Positions 28,211 to 37,709 of a DNA stretch of 64,000 nt are shown here, piece after piece. The DNA comes from Nostoc sp. 'Peltigera membranacea cyanobiont' N6. Lineage in GTDB: Bacteria > Cyanobacteriota > Cyanobacteriia > Cyanobacteriales > Nostocaceae. A model generated the notes under the pieces. The model had not been told where the DNA came from, searched no databases, and saw nothing but the letters and a program-made list of their open reading frames with translations. The position numbers and the translations under genes are program-made. Numbering within the stretch: the stretch's first letter is position 1; each line of letters opens with the position of its first letter. Location of the stretch: assembly GCF_002949735.1 (NCBI RefSeq), contig NZ_CP026681.1, positions 5,672,001 through 5,736,000 of the forward strand. The letters are read 5' to 3'.

Positions 28211-28626
28211 GAAAACGATCTGAATATCTCTGCGAATACTGTCACTCTCCAGAATACTTGAGTCCAGACCGTTTTACCATTGACCATATCATGCCGCAGT
28301 CTTTGGGTGGCTCTGATGAATTGGATAATTTGGCATTAGCTTGTCATCGCTGTAATGAGCGTCACTATAATTTTACAGTAGGTACTGATCCCAACACTCA
28401 AAAACAAGTCCCTCTATTTCATCCCCGTCAGCAACAATGGTCTGAGCATTTTATTTGGACAAAAGACGGGACAAAAATTGTCGGTACAACTTCTACAGGG
28501 AGAGCTACTAGCGATCGTTTTGACTTCAATGATGAACGTCGGGATGAGCCTTCGATTCAAGTTGCTCGTCGTTTTTGGGTAGAAGCGGGTTGGCATCCGC
28601 CCCAGTTAGATCCACGTCAAGAATAA
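28180..28626 (+). CDS. HNH endonuclease (148 aa)
   Basis: A classic HNH fold: CEYCHSP near residue 19, FTIDHIMPQSLGG near 32-45 (catalytic His), LDNLALACHRCNERH near 50-65 with the second CxxC. The C-terminal 70 residues are basic and aromatic. The ATG at 28180 overlaps the upstream ORF by 31 bp. It ends 6 bp before dpdK. It could be a nuclease recruited by the Dpd island, or a common stand-alone cyanobacterial HNH gene. The nuclease call is firm; the biological role is not. Confidence 0.82.
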   Translation: MVSEQTRRLVRKRSEYLCEYCHSPEYLSPDRFTIDHIMPQSLGGSDELDNLALACHRCNERHYNFTVGTDPNTQKQVPLFHPRQQQWSEHFIWTKDGTKIVGTTSTGRATSDRFDFNDERRDEPSIQVARRFWVEAGWHPPQLDPRQE

Positions 28627-28632
28627 GAAGAA

Positions 28633-29148
28633 ATGTCATCCCGCTATATTCACTCCCGCCTAAGTTCCCGCCAAATCCCTGACTTACTCCAAACAATCTT
28701 CGTCGCCGAACTTATCACCCCCAGCCAATGCGTGTGGCTTGTTTCTCCGTGGATATCTGACATCCCCGTTATCGATAACACCGCCAACACCTTCCTATGC
28801 TTAGAACCTTCATGGAGTCGTTCCCGCATTCGCCTCTCCCAAGTCCTCGCCACTCTAGCTGAACGGGGAACGACTGTACACATTGCTACCCGTCCCGACT
28901 CTCATAACCACAGATTTATTGAACAAATCAAAGGCAAAACTGACTATCAGGACGTTCCCGTGCGATTCCACATTACCGAAGAACTCCACGCAAAAGGTAT
29001 CCTGGGAGATGGGTATTATCTTGCAGGTTCGATGAACTTCACCTACAACGGTATTACAGTCAATGAGGAAGTTGTAACTTATGAAACATCCCCAGAAGCG
29101 ATCGCTGAACAACAGTTGATTTTTACTAACCGATGGGGAGGGGCGTAA
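28633..29148 (+). CDS. dpdK: DpdK, phospholipase D-like nuclease (171 aa)
   Basis: A single-HKD PLD-superfamily protein: the motif HAKGILGDGYYLAGSMNFTYNG (HxK...GSxN, about residues 118-139) gives the catalytic His and Lys. One HKD motif implies a homodimer active site. In Salmonella Montevideo dpdK is needed for the restriction phenotype and is the most obvious DNA-cutting component. It lies 6 bp after the HNH gene and about 100 bp before dpdD on the same strand. Length is short but complete. Confidence 0.8.
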   Translation: MSSRYIHSRLSSRQIPDLLQTIFVAELITPSQCVWLVSPWISDIPVIDNTANTFLCLEPSWSRSRIRLSQVLATLAERGTTVHIATRPDSHNHRFIEQIKGKTDYQDVPVRFHITEELHAKGILGDGYYLAGSMNFTYNGITVNEEVVTYETSPEAIAEQQLIFTNRWGGA

Positions 29149-29250
29149 TGCTATTTTGGATTTTGGATTATTTAATTCTTAATCTTGTAACGATTTGAGT
29201 ATTTTTTATTACACATCCGTACTATATTAACTATGTGATATTCAAAAGCG

Positions 29251-31518
29251 ATGACTAATGCCAGCAATGCAGATATCCGCCACTTCCTAGAGCAGTTTTT
29301 TGGCACTGACAACAAATTTGACCTTAGCAAGATTGAACGTGGCGAAGGAAAACAAGCCAAAATCCGTCCTTGGGTCGAGTTGTTGACCAAAGGCGAACCT
29401 CAGCCAACAATTCTTCCCTGCTGGCGTTCCGAGAGTGTAGATTGGTACGCCATCGCCCTTTCGGAACGCCAATTACGCCGTTTGAGTGAAGAATTAATGG
29501 CGTTTGTTGGCCCCACATATTCGACATTTCGCGGACAAAGGGCGCAACTAAACCCCCAAGACCCTATAGAATTAGCAGTTTACAAATTTACTGGAGGTGC
29601 TGCGGTCAAACTGTGCGGACAGGCGACGGATGTTTGGGAAGCACTAGAACGGATGCGCCAAGTGAGTGAGAGACGGGTGAAACGGGTCGCAGATATTCCC
29701 CGTCCCACAGGTCGCGTACTGCGGGACTTTTATATGGCATTGCAAGCAGGCGATCGCATTTCTGCGGAAAACTCACTACAATACCTTGTAGACCAGCATC
29801 GTCTGGATGCGCTGAATCTGCTGTTTCTGCGGGTGCAACTCTTAGCAGAACTAGAGCAATGGAATGAGTTGCTTACCCTCCCAGAACTAGGCAATCTTTT
29901 GCAGGTTCGCCGACCCTTCGCCGTTACCCAAGCTCTGCTGAAGGCAGTATACCGCACTGAACTGCAACATTTTGAGGACAATAACGCCCCCGGCAGTGCT
30001 GTAGCCTATTTCCAAGAAGTAGTTTTTCCCCGTTACAAGAATCTTTTTGCTGTCCGTGCAGGTAGTAAAATCCCAGAAGTACTGAAATTATTTATGCTGC
30101 TGGCGGTAGGTGGAGAACCAACGAAACCTGCACTTCGAGACGAACTGCTAGCAATTGCGGAAGTTGAAGAAACTCACCGCAGCTATTTGCAAAGATTAGC
30201 TGCACTGCTAAAAGATGCTACCCCGAACAGCGAAGGCGACCCCCTGCAACAAGCCGAACAGCTATCCAAAAATGGAGACTTCGACCGAGCTTTTTCATTG
30301 CTTTGTAATGCTACGTCGTCGAAAGAGAAAGTTCGCTTGCTCCTTCAATGCGCCTACGAGTTGCAAACTTTGGCGGTGGAAAAAGCTGTATTGCAAGCCT
30401 TTGACGAGTTGACTGCTGACGAGCAAACAGCCTTGCTAAAGGTACGTTGGAACCAAGATTTTCTTACTCAACTGCGGGGAAGCCAAAAAGGTACAACAAA
30501 AGACACCCCAACAGCTTTATCTGTCCCAACGAATTGGTTGGAGTGGTTATCGCAACTTGATAAAAAGCCAACCTGGGAACGAGCGTTATACACTGCACGC
30601 CAGGGTTCTGCCGAGTGGGATGTCACTAGCTTGCTGATGCAACCACAGGCGGTGGCAGAATTTGACGAATTGTTAAGTAAAGTAGGCTCAACAGCTGAGT
30701 CTATCCTGCACGATGCGCTTCCTTACTTGCTGGGATTTTTTCAGAAAGATGAGCAATTTCCCCGTGGCGAGTTCGAGAGCCTTTATTACTCATTGCTAGA
30801 ACTGCTAGTTTTGAGTACAGAGGGTGGGGATGTTGATTTGGTTTTGTTCAATGATTTAGCGATCGCTATTTTAACCTTGGGAGTTAATACAGCAAAATAT
30901 ACAGAAATTGTAGACTATGCTTTGGAGCTTTGGGACAGGTTCGCCTCACCCAAAAAAGTTGATTGGATGCTTGACTTAATTGATGTACTAATATCATATC
31001 CCTGCCCAGCCCTAGAAAAGCGCGAACAACTTCTATTTGCTACGGCTGAAACTCTACGCCGTTTTACAGAACGTATTGATGAAGTGCAAAGGGGAATCTT
31101 TCGCGCTTTGGTAAAAGATTTACACTTAGGAGAATCGTTTCCAGATTTGCTTGACGAACCAGCGAGTTTAGTCGAGCAAAATCTGGAAGTTGAGGTGAAT
31201 ATTTTCCAAAAACTCAAGAGTAAATCTGTTCTTATTTACACTCTCACAGAAACCGCAGCAATCAGAGTAAAAAGTATTTTAGAAACAGCTTGTAAAGAAG
31301 TGACAGTTTATCTCAGTCATGACAAGGGAGGTAATGATAGGCTGCGTCAGTGGGTGAGAAATTCTGACATTGTTGTGATGGTGACGGCTAGTGCTAAACA
31401 CGCAGCCACAGGTTTTATTGAAGCGAATCGTCCATCGCATCTTGCACCGATTCTTTTAGTTAACAGTAAAGGTAGTGCAAGTATGCTACGTGCGCTACGG
31501 GAGTATTTAGCTGGATGA
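29251..31518 (+). CDS. dpdD: DpdD (755 aa)
   Basis: A large protein without an enzymatic motif that I can name. The middle 400 residues look like helical repeats of the TPR kind (AENSLQYLVDQHRLDALNLLF, EWNELLTLPELGNLL). The last 100 residues form a small alpha/beta domain (KSVLIYTLTETAAIRVKSIL, DIVVMVTASAKHAATGFIE, ILLVNSKGSASMLRAL) resembling a Rossmann-like sensor domain. Gene order (after dpdK, before convergent dpdB) supports DpdD, which contributes to restriction in Salmonella. The ATG at 29251 is the first in frame; one at 29258 is in another frame. Confidence 0.72.
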   Translation: MTNASNADIRHFLEQFFGTDNKFDLSKIERGEGKQAKIRPWVELLTKGEPQPTILPCWRSESVDWYAIALSERQLRRLSEELMAFVGPTYSTFRGQRAQLNPQDPIELAVYKFTGGAAVKLCGQATDVWEALERMRQVSERRVKRVADIPRPTGRVLRDFYMALQAGDRISAENSLQYLVDQHRLDALNLLFLRVQLLAELEQWNELLTLPELGNLLQVRRPFAVTQALLKAVYRTELQHFEDNNAPGSAVAYFQEVVFPRYKNLFAVRAGSKIPEVLKLFMLLAVGGEPTKPALRDELLAIAEVEETHRSYLQRLAALLKDATPNSEGDPLQQAEQLSKNGDFDRAFSLLCNATSSKEKVRLLLQCAYELQTLAVEKAVLQAFDELTADEQTALLKVRWNQDFLTQLRGSQKGTTKDTPTALSVPTNWLEWLSQLDKKPTWERALYTARQGSAEWDVTSLLMQPQAVAEFDELLSKVGSTAESILHDALPYLLGFFQKDEQFPRGEFESLYYSLLELLVLSTEGGDVDLVLFNDLAIAILTLGVNTAKYTEIVDYALELWDRFASPKKVDWMLDLIDVLISYPCPALEKREQLLFATAETLRRFTERIDEVQRGIFRALVKDLHLGESFPDLLDEPASLVEQNLEVEVNIFQKLKSKSVLIYTLTETAAIRVKSILETACKEVTVYLSHDKGGNDRLRQWVRNSDIVVMVTASAKHAATGFIEANRPSHLAPILLVNSKGSASMLRALREYLAG

Positions 31519-31584
31519 GGAATCAAGAGGTAAGAATAGGTTGTCTTCAATAACTGCGCGGACTTCGGGAGATACTTGACCCCT

Positions 31585-32682
31585 TCACGATACATTGCTC
31601 ATAGAAATAATACCGACAAATTCACGCAAAACCCGATGGCAAGCATCAACATTTGTCTTTGTGTTGGAAATGATTGGTTCTCCACTTGCACCAACTTGGG
31701 TTACTCCTCGTTCTCGCCACAGTTGGGAGTCGCGCTGCCAATCTAGTTCTTGCAGTCTACTCAACCACTTAACCAAATCTTCCGCCGGAACTCTTTCTAC
31801 TAACAAATCATGAGCTAACATACCCAAGGCTTGAAAAACAACAGCACTGACTGCTAGTAACTCCTGTCTTTGGGTAGCACGTTCCTGTTTATTCATCATC
31901 CTCCAAGGATCGTTAGGGATAATGCTTGCGGTTGCTGCCCAGAATGTTGTCGCCCAATCAATCAGAGATTCCAAATCGGTTTGAGATTTTAAATTGGGGA
32001 ACATGCGTTGAGTAGCGGTGACTAAGGTTGATAAGGTAAGTAACTTGGGATTGTGCTTACCTAAGCCGTTTTCCACCGTCTCCACATTGTCACGAAACTG
32101 AGGAACTCGGCAGATCAAGTCCTTGGCGATTAAAACCGTGGGCGATCGCTTGTCAAAGGCATGGGATAGCGACACACTTGGTCTTTGGACTAATAGATTT
32201 TGGTCGCGGAAAGCTTGGCGTTCCTCTTCTAATGAGAGTCCTGCATATATCAATACGCCAATTTCTAATTGTGAAAGGATAATCGCATACTCCGACTCTT
32301 GTGCCTGTATGTCTTGCAATGCTTGGCGAATGCCATAGCATCGATGCTGACCGTCGGTTAAACGCAAACTAACCGAATGGTAAGGAAGGTAGATATTGCC
32401 ATCTCTGTAAGTTGGGGATGGCTGAACGTTAACGCAAATCGGCGGGAAAAACGTAGTTCCATTTTGATAAGTCTCCAGAATATACCGAGCGATCGCCTTA
32501 ACTCGCGTCTGGTTAAGTTTGCGTTGAGCAAAGTCTGGCAACTCTGCAATGTTTGGGATATAAAGATGACCGTCATTTAACAGTCGGACAACATCACCAA
32601 AAGTAATACTGGCAACATAACTTATTTGTTCACCCAGAGAACCACGCTGTACGGGAACGCCTTTTATAACGAGTTCAAACAT
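31585..32682 (-). CDS. dpdB: DpdB, DGQHR-domain protein (365 aa)
   Basis: The DGQHR motif (RLTDGQHRCYGI, with the Asp at about residue 110) places it in the DndB/DpdB group of ParB-nuclease-like ATPases. The preceding segment (TRVKAIARYILETYQNGTTFFPPICVN) is also typical of that fold. In Salmonella DpdB is required with DpdA to make dPreQ0, although other dpd clusters lack it. It is convergent with dpdD (66 bp between stops) and so has its own promoter. That may let modification start before the restriction genes are expressed. Confidence 0.83.
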   Translation of the reverse strand: MFELVIKGVPVQRGSLGEQISYVASITFGDVVRLLNDGHLYIPNIAELPDFAQRKLNQTRVKAIARYILETYQNGTTFFPPICVNVQPSPTYRDGNIYLPYHSVSLRLTDGQHRCYGIRQALQDIQAQESEYAIILSQLEIGVLIYAGLSLEEERQAFRDQNLLVQRPSVSLSHAFDKRSPTVLIAKDLICRVPQFRDNVETVENGLGKHNPKLLTLSTLVTATQRMFPNLKSQTDLESLIDWATTFWAATASIIPNDPWRMMNKQERATQRQELLAVSAVVFQALGMLAHDLLVERVPAEDLVKWLSRLQELDWQRDSQLWRERGVTQVGASGEPIISNTKTNVDACHRVLREFVGIISMSNVS

Positions 32683-32715
32683 TGTTTTTCTAGTTAAATT
32701 TCATTGTCTGCCAAA

Positions 32716-32765
32716 CTTGTATACAAGCATACATGGTACTATTAGCTGTATGTAGTATGTATGCT
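32716..32765. promoter_or_regulatory. Palindromic operator-like region upstream of dpdB
   Basis: A perfect 12-bp palindrome CTTGTATACAAG (32716-32727) lies 34 bp upstream of the dpdB start. It overlaps the left arm of a separate 9-bp inverted repeat AGCATACAT/ATGTATGCT (32726-32734 and 32757-32765). This is the only dense symmetry in the region. A repressor controlling dpdB is a plausible reading. Confidence 0.5.
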
Positions 32766-33090
32766 AGGGTCAGTTACATAGCGCTATTGAAGCCATTGCC
32801 TTATCAAGCAGGGATTCCAGATGAAATTTATGTCCAGTTGTAGCAAATTAACCCTCTTATGTCAGACTGGGAAAAGCCAATCCCTGAAAGCCTTTCGGAG
32901 CTTTAATTTTCAGCTTTTGGCTAGAAATTTTAGTTTCTATTAGAAAAGAAAGGCTCAAAGTTTGATTAGATAAAGGTTCCAATGTTTCGCTACGATTATT
33001 GTTTTCCGAAAGTGACAGAACAGGGTTAAGCATTCATTCGAGCGATCGCTTGCTCCTCATCAAATTAGTAATGCCCCAAGCCTACAAGAC
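32766..33090. other. Intergenic region between dpdB and the helicase pair
   Basis: About 325 bp with no convincing gene. It includes one HIP1 site near 33044. It should contain the promoter for the small ORF and the helicase downstream. I see no strong hairpin. Confidence 0.3.
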
Positions 33091-33228
33091 ATGGTTAACG
33101 TGGCACTAAAGCGATTGATTAGGGATTGGCAAGACTCTGAGCAGCAAAATTTGCTACATGACGAACTTCTTGAACAACGCCAGATAGCCCGTTCAAATAT
33201 GGGCCGAGAAAAAAGTGAAGACAGTTAA
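33091..33228 (+). CDS. Very small ORF upstream of the UvrD-like helicase (45 aa)
   Basis: An ATG at 33091 opens 45 codons (MVNVALKRLIRDWQDSEQQ...), ending 12 bp before the helicase ATG. The same frame is open upstream without an ATG back to about 33010, with protein-like content (APSLQDMVNVALKRL), so this may be the 3' end of a decayed antitoxin-like gene. The helical, charged composition resembles the C-terminus of ribbon-helix-helix type antitoxins. Low certainty. Confidence 0.35.
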   Translation: MVNVALKRLIRDWQDSEQQNLLHDELLEQRQIARSNMGREKSEDS

Positions 33229-33240
33229 TAAAGGTAGAGA

Positions 33241-35466
33241 ATGATTGATTTAACAACCTTTCACCAGTATCTAGTTCAACCCACAGCTCGTGGCTATGAC
33301 CTAGATGAAAAACAGAAAGAAGCTGTAAAGTATGGCGATGGGCCTTTGTGGCTTCTAGCGGGGCCTGGATCTGGCAAGAGTGAGGTGCTAGTAACACGAA
33401 CTTTAAAATTGCTCTGTGTAGATGGTGTTGACCCAGGCTCCATTCTCTTAACTACGTTTACTGATAAAGCAGCACGTAACCTTCAAGATCGGTTGGCAAC
33501 GTACCTAGCGGCACTACAAAATGCAGAGCCTAATCTGAAAGATGTGGATTTAGCTAATATTAGAATTGGAACATTGCACAGTTTATGTAATGAGATTCTT
33601 CAAGAATATCGCTATCCAAATTATCAGAATTTTCGCCTTCTTAATCAAGTTGAACAAGATTTATTTACCTATCAGTATACTGATATTTCAAATTCTAAAG
33701 ATTTAGCTTTTTGGCAACATTTTAGTTATGCTGTGCGCGATTGGCGTAATCCCGACTATCCTCCCAATAAATGGCTGCGGGCTAAGGCAGCAGTCACACT
33801 TTTTAACCACATTGTAGAAGACTACGTTGATATACAATTAATGCTCAATGCTGGCGAACATTGGGCAACTTTAGCAAAATTTTATCAGCAGTATGCTCAA
33901 GCTATAAAGGATAAATATCGTTGTGACTTCGCTCATCTCCAAGAGTGTTTTCTTAACTTCATCACCTCTGATGTAGGACACAATTTTTTGCAGGGAAGCG
34001 AGCATAATCCTCCTTTGCTATACGTATTAGTTGATGAATACCAAGATACTAACCCGATTCAAGAGCAAATTTACTTAGCCCTAGCTAATCAATCACCACA
34101 CAATATCACAGTAGTTGGCGATGACGATCAAGCTTTATATCGTTTCCGAGGTGGAAATGTCACCTGTATGGTGAATTTTGATCAAGCTTGTATGGCTAAA
34201 TTTAATCAATCTCCTCATCAAATTCAGCTTGATAACAACTACCGTTCTCATCCTGAGATTGTCAATTTTTTTAACCACTACATTACCTCATTTCCAGAAA
34301 TGATAGCCCCAGGAGTTCGCGCTCCTGGGAAAGCTCCAGTGAAAAGTGCTTCATCTATCGCTGGTGCTTATCCTGCCGTTTCTTGGATTCAAACAAAGAA
34401 GGTAGGTGATTTAGCCAATACATTTGCTGAATTTATAACTAATCATTTGATAGGTGATAAAATTATCTCTGACCTAAGTCAATGCGTTTTGCTGCTACGA
34501 AGTGCTAAAGATTCGCCACTAAACGCTGGTAAATTTATTGCAGCATTCCAGCAGAATGGAATTCCTATCTATAATCCTCGGTCAAAGTCTTTTATGGAAA
34601 GTGAAGAAGTTCAGTGTTTACTAGCAGCGCTGGTTCAAGTGATTGATCAAAATCACACTTTTCAGGTGAAAACAGATCCGCAGGGTAAACCTTTTTCATG
34701 GATTCCAACAATTCAGCAATGGTTTAATACTCTTGATAGCGTAAGAAATAACCCTGATATCGCTACAAAATTACTCTATGATTACCTAGACAAGAGTAAT
34801 GCACAATTGCCACAAATATGTGCAAATAGCCTAAATAAGATGAATCAAGGTAGATTCCTCAAACTAAATTTATTAGAAATCATTTATCGCATTCTTTCGC
34901 TGGAACCATTTCGGACATGGAGGCAAGAGCCAATAAAAAACTTACGTCTTGCTAAAGTTACTCGTCTTTTTGAAGGTTATAACAGTTTTAAGTTAGATGT
35001 TTTACAATCTAATACTGCTGGAAATTACATAGATGATAGTTTTCTTAATAGACTATATAATATGTTTATTGGCTACTTAATTGAAACGGGTATTGATGAT
35101 GATGAAGATGATGAGATTATTGTTCCTCCTGGATCTTTACCCATTATGACAATTCATCAGTCAAAAGGTTTAGAGTTTCCTTTTGTATTTGTTGTGATGA
35201 AGTTAGGTAGAGAAGGAAAAGTTGGAGCAGCACAAATGCTTGAGCAAACTTTAGCTCCCTTTCGACAATCTCTTTATTCAAGAGCTACTAGAAACCCAGA
35301 AGATTTAGCTATAGAAGATGATATCCGGTTGCTTTATGTAGCTTATTCACGCGCACAGAATGGTTTGATTTTGATCGGTACATCAGACCAGATTAAAAAG
35401 CATATTTCTGTACCTAATCGTAATAATCAGGAGTTTAAGCGTAACACATTCACTCTTAAAATATAA
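33241..35466 (+). CDS. UvrD/Rep-type SF1A helicase (741 aa)
   Basis: A 3'-5' DNA helicase with the motifs in order: AGPGSGKSEVLVTRTL (Walker A, near 40-47), TLHSLCNEIL, LVDEYQDTNPIQ (near 265), GDDDQALYRFRGG (near 294), NNYRSHPEIVNFF, IHQSKGLEFPFVFV (near 637) and LLYVAYSRAQNGLIL (near 697). All motor motifs are present. It is followed after 10 bp by a RecB-type nuclease gene, so the pair could act like AddAB/RecBC or as an anti-phage helicase-nuclease. It is an accessory gene rather than housekeeping UvrD, judging by its divergence and context. Confidence 0.85.
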   Translation: MIDLTTFHQYLVQPTARGYDLDEKQKEAVKYGDGPLWLLAGPGSGKSEVLVTRTLKLLCVDGVDPGSILLTTFTDKAARNLQDRLATYLAALQNAEPNLKDVDLANIRIGTLHSLCNEILQEYRYPNYQNFRLLNQVEQDLFTYQYTDISNSKDLAFWQHFSYAVRDWRNPDYPPNKWLRAKAAVTLFNHIVEDYVDIQLMLNAGEHWATLAKFYQQYAQAIKDKYRCDFAHLQECFLNFITSDVGHNFLQGSEHNPPLLYVLVDEYQDTNPIQEQIYLALANQSPHNITVVGDDDQALYRFRGGNVTCMVNFDQACMAKFNQSPHQIQLDNNYRSHPEIVNFFNHYITSFPEMIAPGVRAPGKAPVKSASSIAGAYPAVSWIQTKKVGDLANTFAEFITNHLIGDKIISDLSQCVLLLRSAKDSPLNAGKFIAAFQQNGIPIYNPRSKSFMESEEVQCLLAALVQVIDQNHTFQVKTDPQGKPFSWIPTIQQWFNTLDSVRNNPDIATKLLYDYLDKSNAQLPQICANSLNKMNQGRFLKLNLLEIIYRILSLEPFRTWRQEPIKNLRLAKVTRLFEGYNSFKLDVLQSNTAGNYIDDSFLNRLYNMFIGYLIETGIDDDEDDEIIVPPGSLPIMTIHQSKGLEFPFVFVVMKLGREGKVGAAQMLEQTLAPFRQSLYSRATRNPEDLAIEDDIRLLYVAYSRAQNGLILIGTSDQIKKHISVPNRNNQEFKRNTFTLKI

Positions 35467-35476
35467 AGGAAAGATT

Positions 35477-36310
35477 ATGGTTATAGATAGAGTAAAACCC
35501 TTTCAAGGTATTTCAATTTCTTCACCCAAAACACCAAATATAAAACGTCGTTATAGCGTTACCCAAGATATAGTTGCATTTAGACGATGCGCTCGTCAAT
35601 ATGGCGCTTTTAATGTCCATAAATATGCACCAGCTTATCAAACGCAGACTTACTTTGGTACTATTCTTCACCAAGTTTTAGATCGCTGTCATGCTCATTT
35701 TAATGGAAAGATAAACCCTTTAACGAAAGGTACTCTACCAGACAATGGAAGCATCCTAAGCAATGACGAAATTAATGATTACTTTGATGAGCTTAAACAG
35801 GCAGAAAAAGCAAAAAAATTATTAGTACCTCCAAGTGATATTGTCAAGTATTTTATTGAGGTTGAAAATGGTTTAAAAAGTCAAGGAATTCAAGCAATAA
35901 CCCAAGATATTCGACTAAAGGCTGTAAAATTACTTCAATACTTTAATGCTCTTGAAGGGCCGGAACTTTACAAACGAGTTAAAGATACAGAGCATCGGTT
36001 GCAGGCAGATCGCACTACTCATATTCTTCATGGTGTTGTTGACCTTTTGGTAGATACACCTAACGCAATAGACAACCCTGCACACTGTGAAATGTGGGAT
36101 TACAAAGGCAGTAGTTTTTTGAATATCAATCGCCAAGACCTAGAAAACTATGAATTCCAAATGCGGGTTTATGCCAAACTTTACGAATTAAAACATGGTG
36201 TTTTCCCTGGAAAAGCTATTTTATATTTTCTTAATGAGCTTGATGGTGATACTTGCCCAACTCAACGTCCAGTTAACGCTCTGTTAGAAGTCAGCATTAA
36301 ACATAGATAG
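35477..36310 (+). CDS. RecB/AddB-type PD-(D/E)XK nuclease, probably 3'-truncated (277 aa)
   Basis: The features are FRRCARQYGAFNVHKY at the N-terminus (about 33-48), YFGTILHQVLDRCHAHF (about 59-75), HGVVDLLVDT (near 185), CEMWDYKGS (near 205, the D-X-K site) and YEFQMRVYAKLYELKHG (near 226). This is the order of PDDEXK_1 nucleases. The frame ends abruptly in SIKHR, and another frame nearby (about 36290-36435) carries protein-like sequence (LFACDLREQKQLKTLL). Loss of the C-terminus or a frameshift next to the IS4-type remnant is therefore likely. It pairs with the helicase upstream. Confidence 0.72.
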   Translation: MVIDRVKPFQGISISSPKTPNIKRRYSVTQDIVAFRRCARQYGAFNVHKYAPAYQTQTYFGTILHQVLDRCHAHFNGKINPLTKGTLPDNGSILSNDEINDYFDELKQAEKAKKLLVPPSDIVKYFIEVENGLKSQGIQAITQDIRLKAVKLLQYFNALEGPELYKRVKDTEHRLQADRTTHILHGVVDLLVDTPNAIDNPAHCEMWDYKGSSFLNINRQDLENYEFQMRVYAKLYELKHGVFPGKAILYFLNELDGDTCPTQRPVNALLEVSIKHR

Positions 36311-36325
36311 TGGAATAAATCATAA

Positions 36326-36354
36326 TTTGTTCGCGTGTGATTTACGAGAACAAA
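36326..36354. other. Near-palindromic TGTTCGCG site, left copy
   Basis: TTTGTTCGCGT and its complement ACGAGAACAAA form an 11-bp inverted repeat with one mismatch around a 7-bp spacer. A related site lies at 38053-38077 in the same orientation. The central 25 bp agree at 20 positions. The pair brackets the IS4-type remnant and the 123-codon ORF and may be recombination half-sites or remnants of an insertion. Confidence 0.45.
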
Positions 36355-36425
36355 AACAGCTAAAAACGTTGCTTGTACCTGAAGGCACTCTCGAAAAGTT
36401 TAATTGTCAATTGCTGAGAATATTT

Positions 36426-37709
36426 TTAACCTGTTGAACTATAAATTGAGGATGAACAATTTACTGTATCGCCCAAATAATAGATGTATTCAACAAGTTT
36501 CCTAAAAATTTGAAAGGATAATAGTTGTCGAGGAGTGCCATTATTTCTATGACATCGTTTTTTACTCTGAAACTTTGAGCGAGTTTTCTTGACGACTCTG
36601 GGATTACTTCTGTGCTGTGGTGGTGGAATTTTTAACTCTACAATTTCATCAGTTAACCAACTAAAAAATACATTAATATCTGGGAATATTTCTACTGCAA
36701 TCTGGAACAAAGGGATAGCACGTCTAATCACTCTAAGGCTGCCAGTAAAACTTAGACGTAATGGAGATAATCCTACTTTTTCAGCACTTTGAAACATTAA
36801 ACAACGTATACAATAATGTCCCAGTAACCAGCCATAAATTTCTTGGACTACTTCACGAGGATTTTTAGAACGGATAGGAGTTTTACGACCATTGAGATGA
36901 ACTTTTAATTCATCCAAGGTATTTTCTGCCTCCCAGCGCTGGTGATACTCAGTAGCTAAAAGCAAAGCAGGAAAAGTCTTAATATCCATCAAATCTGTAA
37001 TTAGACGATAAACTTTTTCTGTCCCATTCTCTTCAACAACATATTCAATTACACGGATTGGGATTCGGGTTGCACCTTTCTTTTTAGACTTACCATCAGG
37101 GGCAATCCACGACAAATAAGAACCATCATCAAAAGTTTGAACTACCTCGAATTTAACGTGGGCTGGTACACGTCCAAGAATATGGCATTTTTGTTTAATT
37201 GCGGCATCAACCATCTTGAATGAATGTAGTCCCCTATCCCACATCAGCAACATCCCATCACTAACACTTCGTAATAATTTTAAAGCTCCTTTTCTTTCAC
37301 CAATTCGATAAGGACTAATGAATGCATCGGTAATTAAATGAGTACCTGCTTCTACCAAAAAAACTAACCTGGCTTTCGGGAAGGCCGGATATGTCCCAGG
37401 GCGAGAACCAGGATAACCAAATACTCTTGCATTTTCTTGAGTCTCAGGTATATCAAAAACTGTCCCATCTACAGCCATTATTCTCAATCCTCCCAAAAAA
37501 GCACCTGGCGTTAAAGGCGTTGCTAATGGCTTTGCAACCATCTCAAACAAACGTGTCATTACAGATGCTCCGGTTCGTTGCCGTGCTTCGGTAATTGATG
37601 AAGAAGTTGGTGTTTTAAAACGTATTAATTCCGGTATTCGTAAACTGGCGAAACCATGAATCAGATTTTTGAACACCGATACAACAGAGTCCGATGACCA
37701 AAAACTCAT
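36426..37709 (-). pseudogene. IS4-family transposase, N-terminally truncated
   Basis: A DDE transposase of the IS4 group: MAVDGTVFDIPET (first Asp), MLLMWDRGLHSF (second Asp) and YHQRWEAENTLDELKVHLNG (Glu in the YREK-like region). The frame starts abruptly with MSFWSSDSVVSVFKNL. In the family this is the middle of the N-terminal domain, and the same frame remains open upstream for only about ten codons (CNVVIA) before the similarity is replaced by the next gene. About 70 residues are therefore missing. No clear terminal inverted repeats were found. Confidence 0.75.

Noticed and set aside
35477..36310. Cas4 identity for the RecB-type nuclease
   Set aside because: The C-terminal cysteine cluster of Cas4 is not visible, no cas genes are nearby, and the helicase partner fits AddAB-like or defence pairs better.
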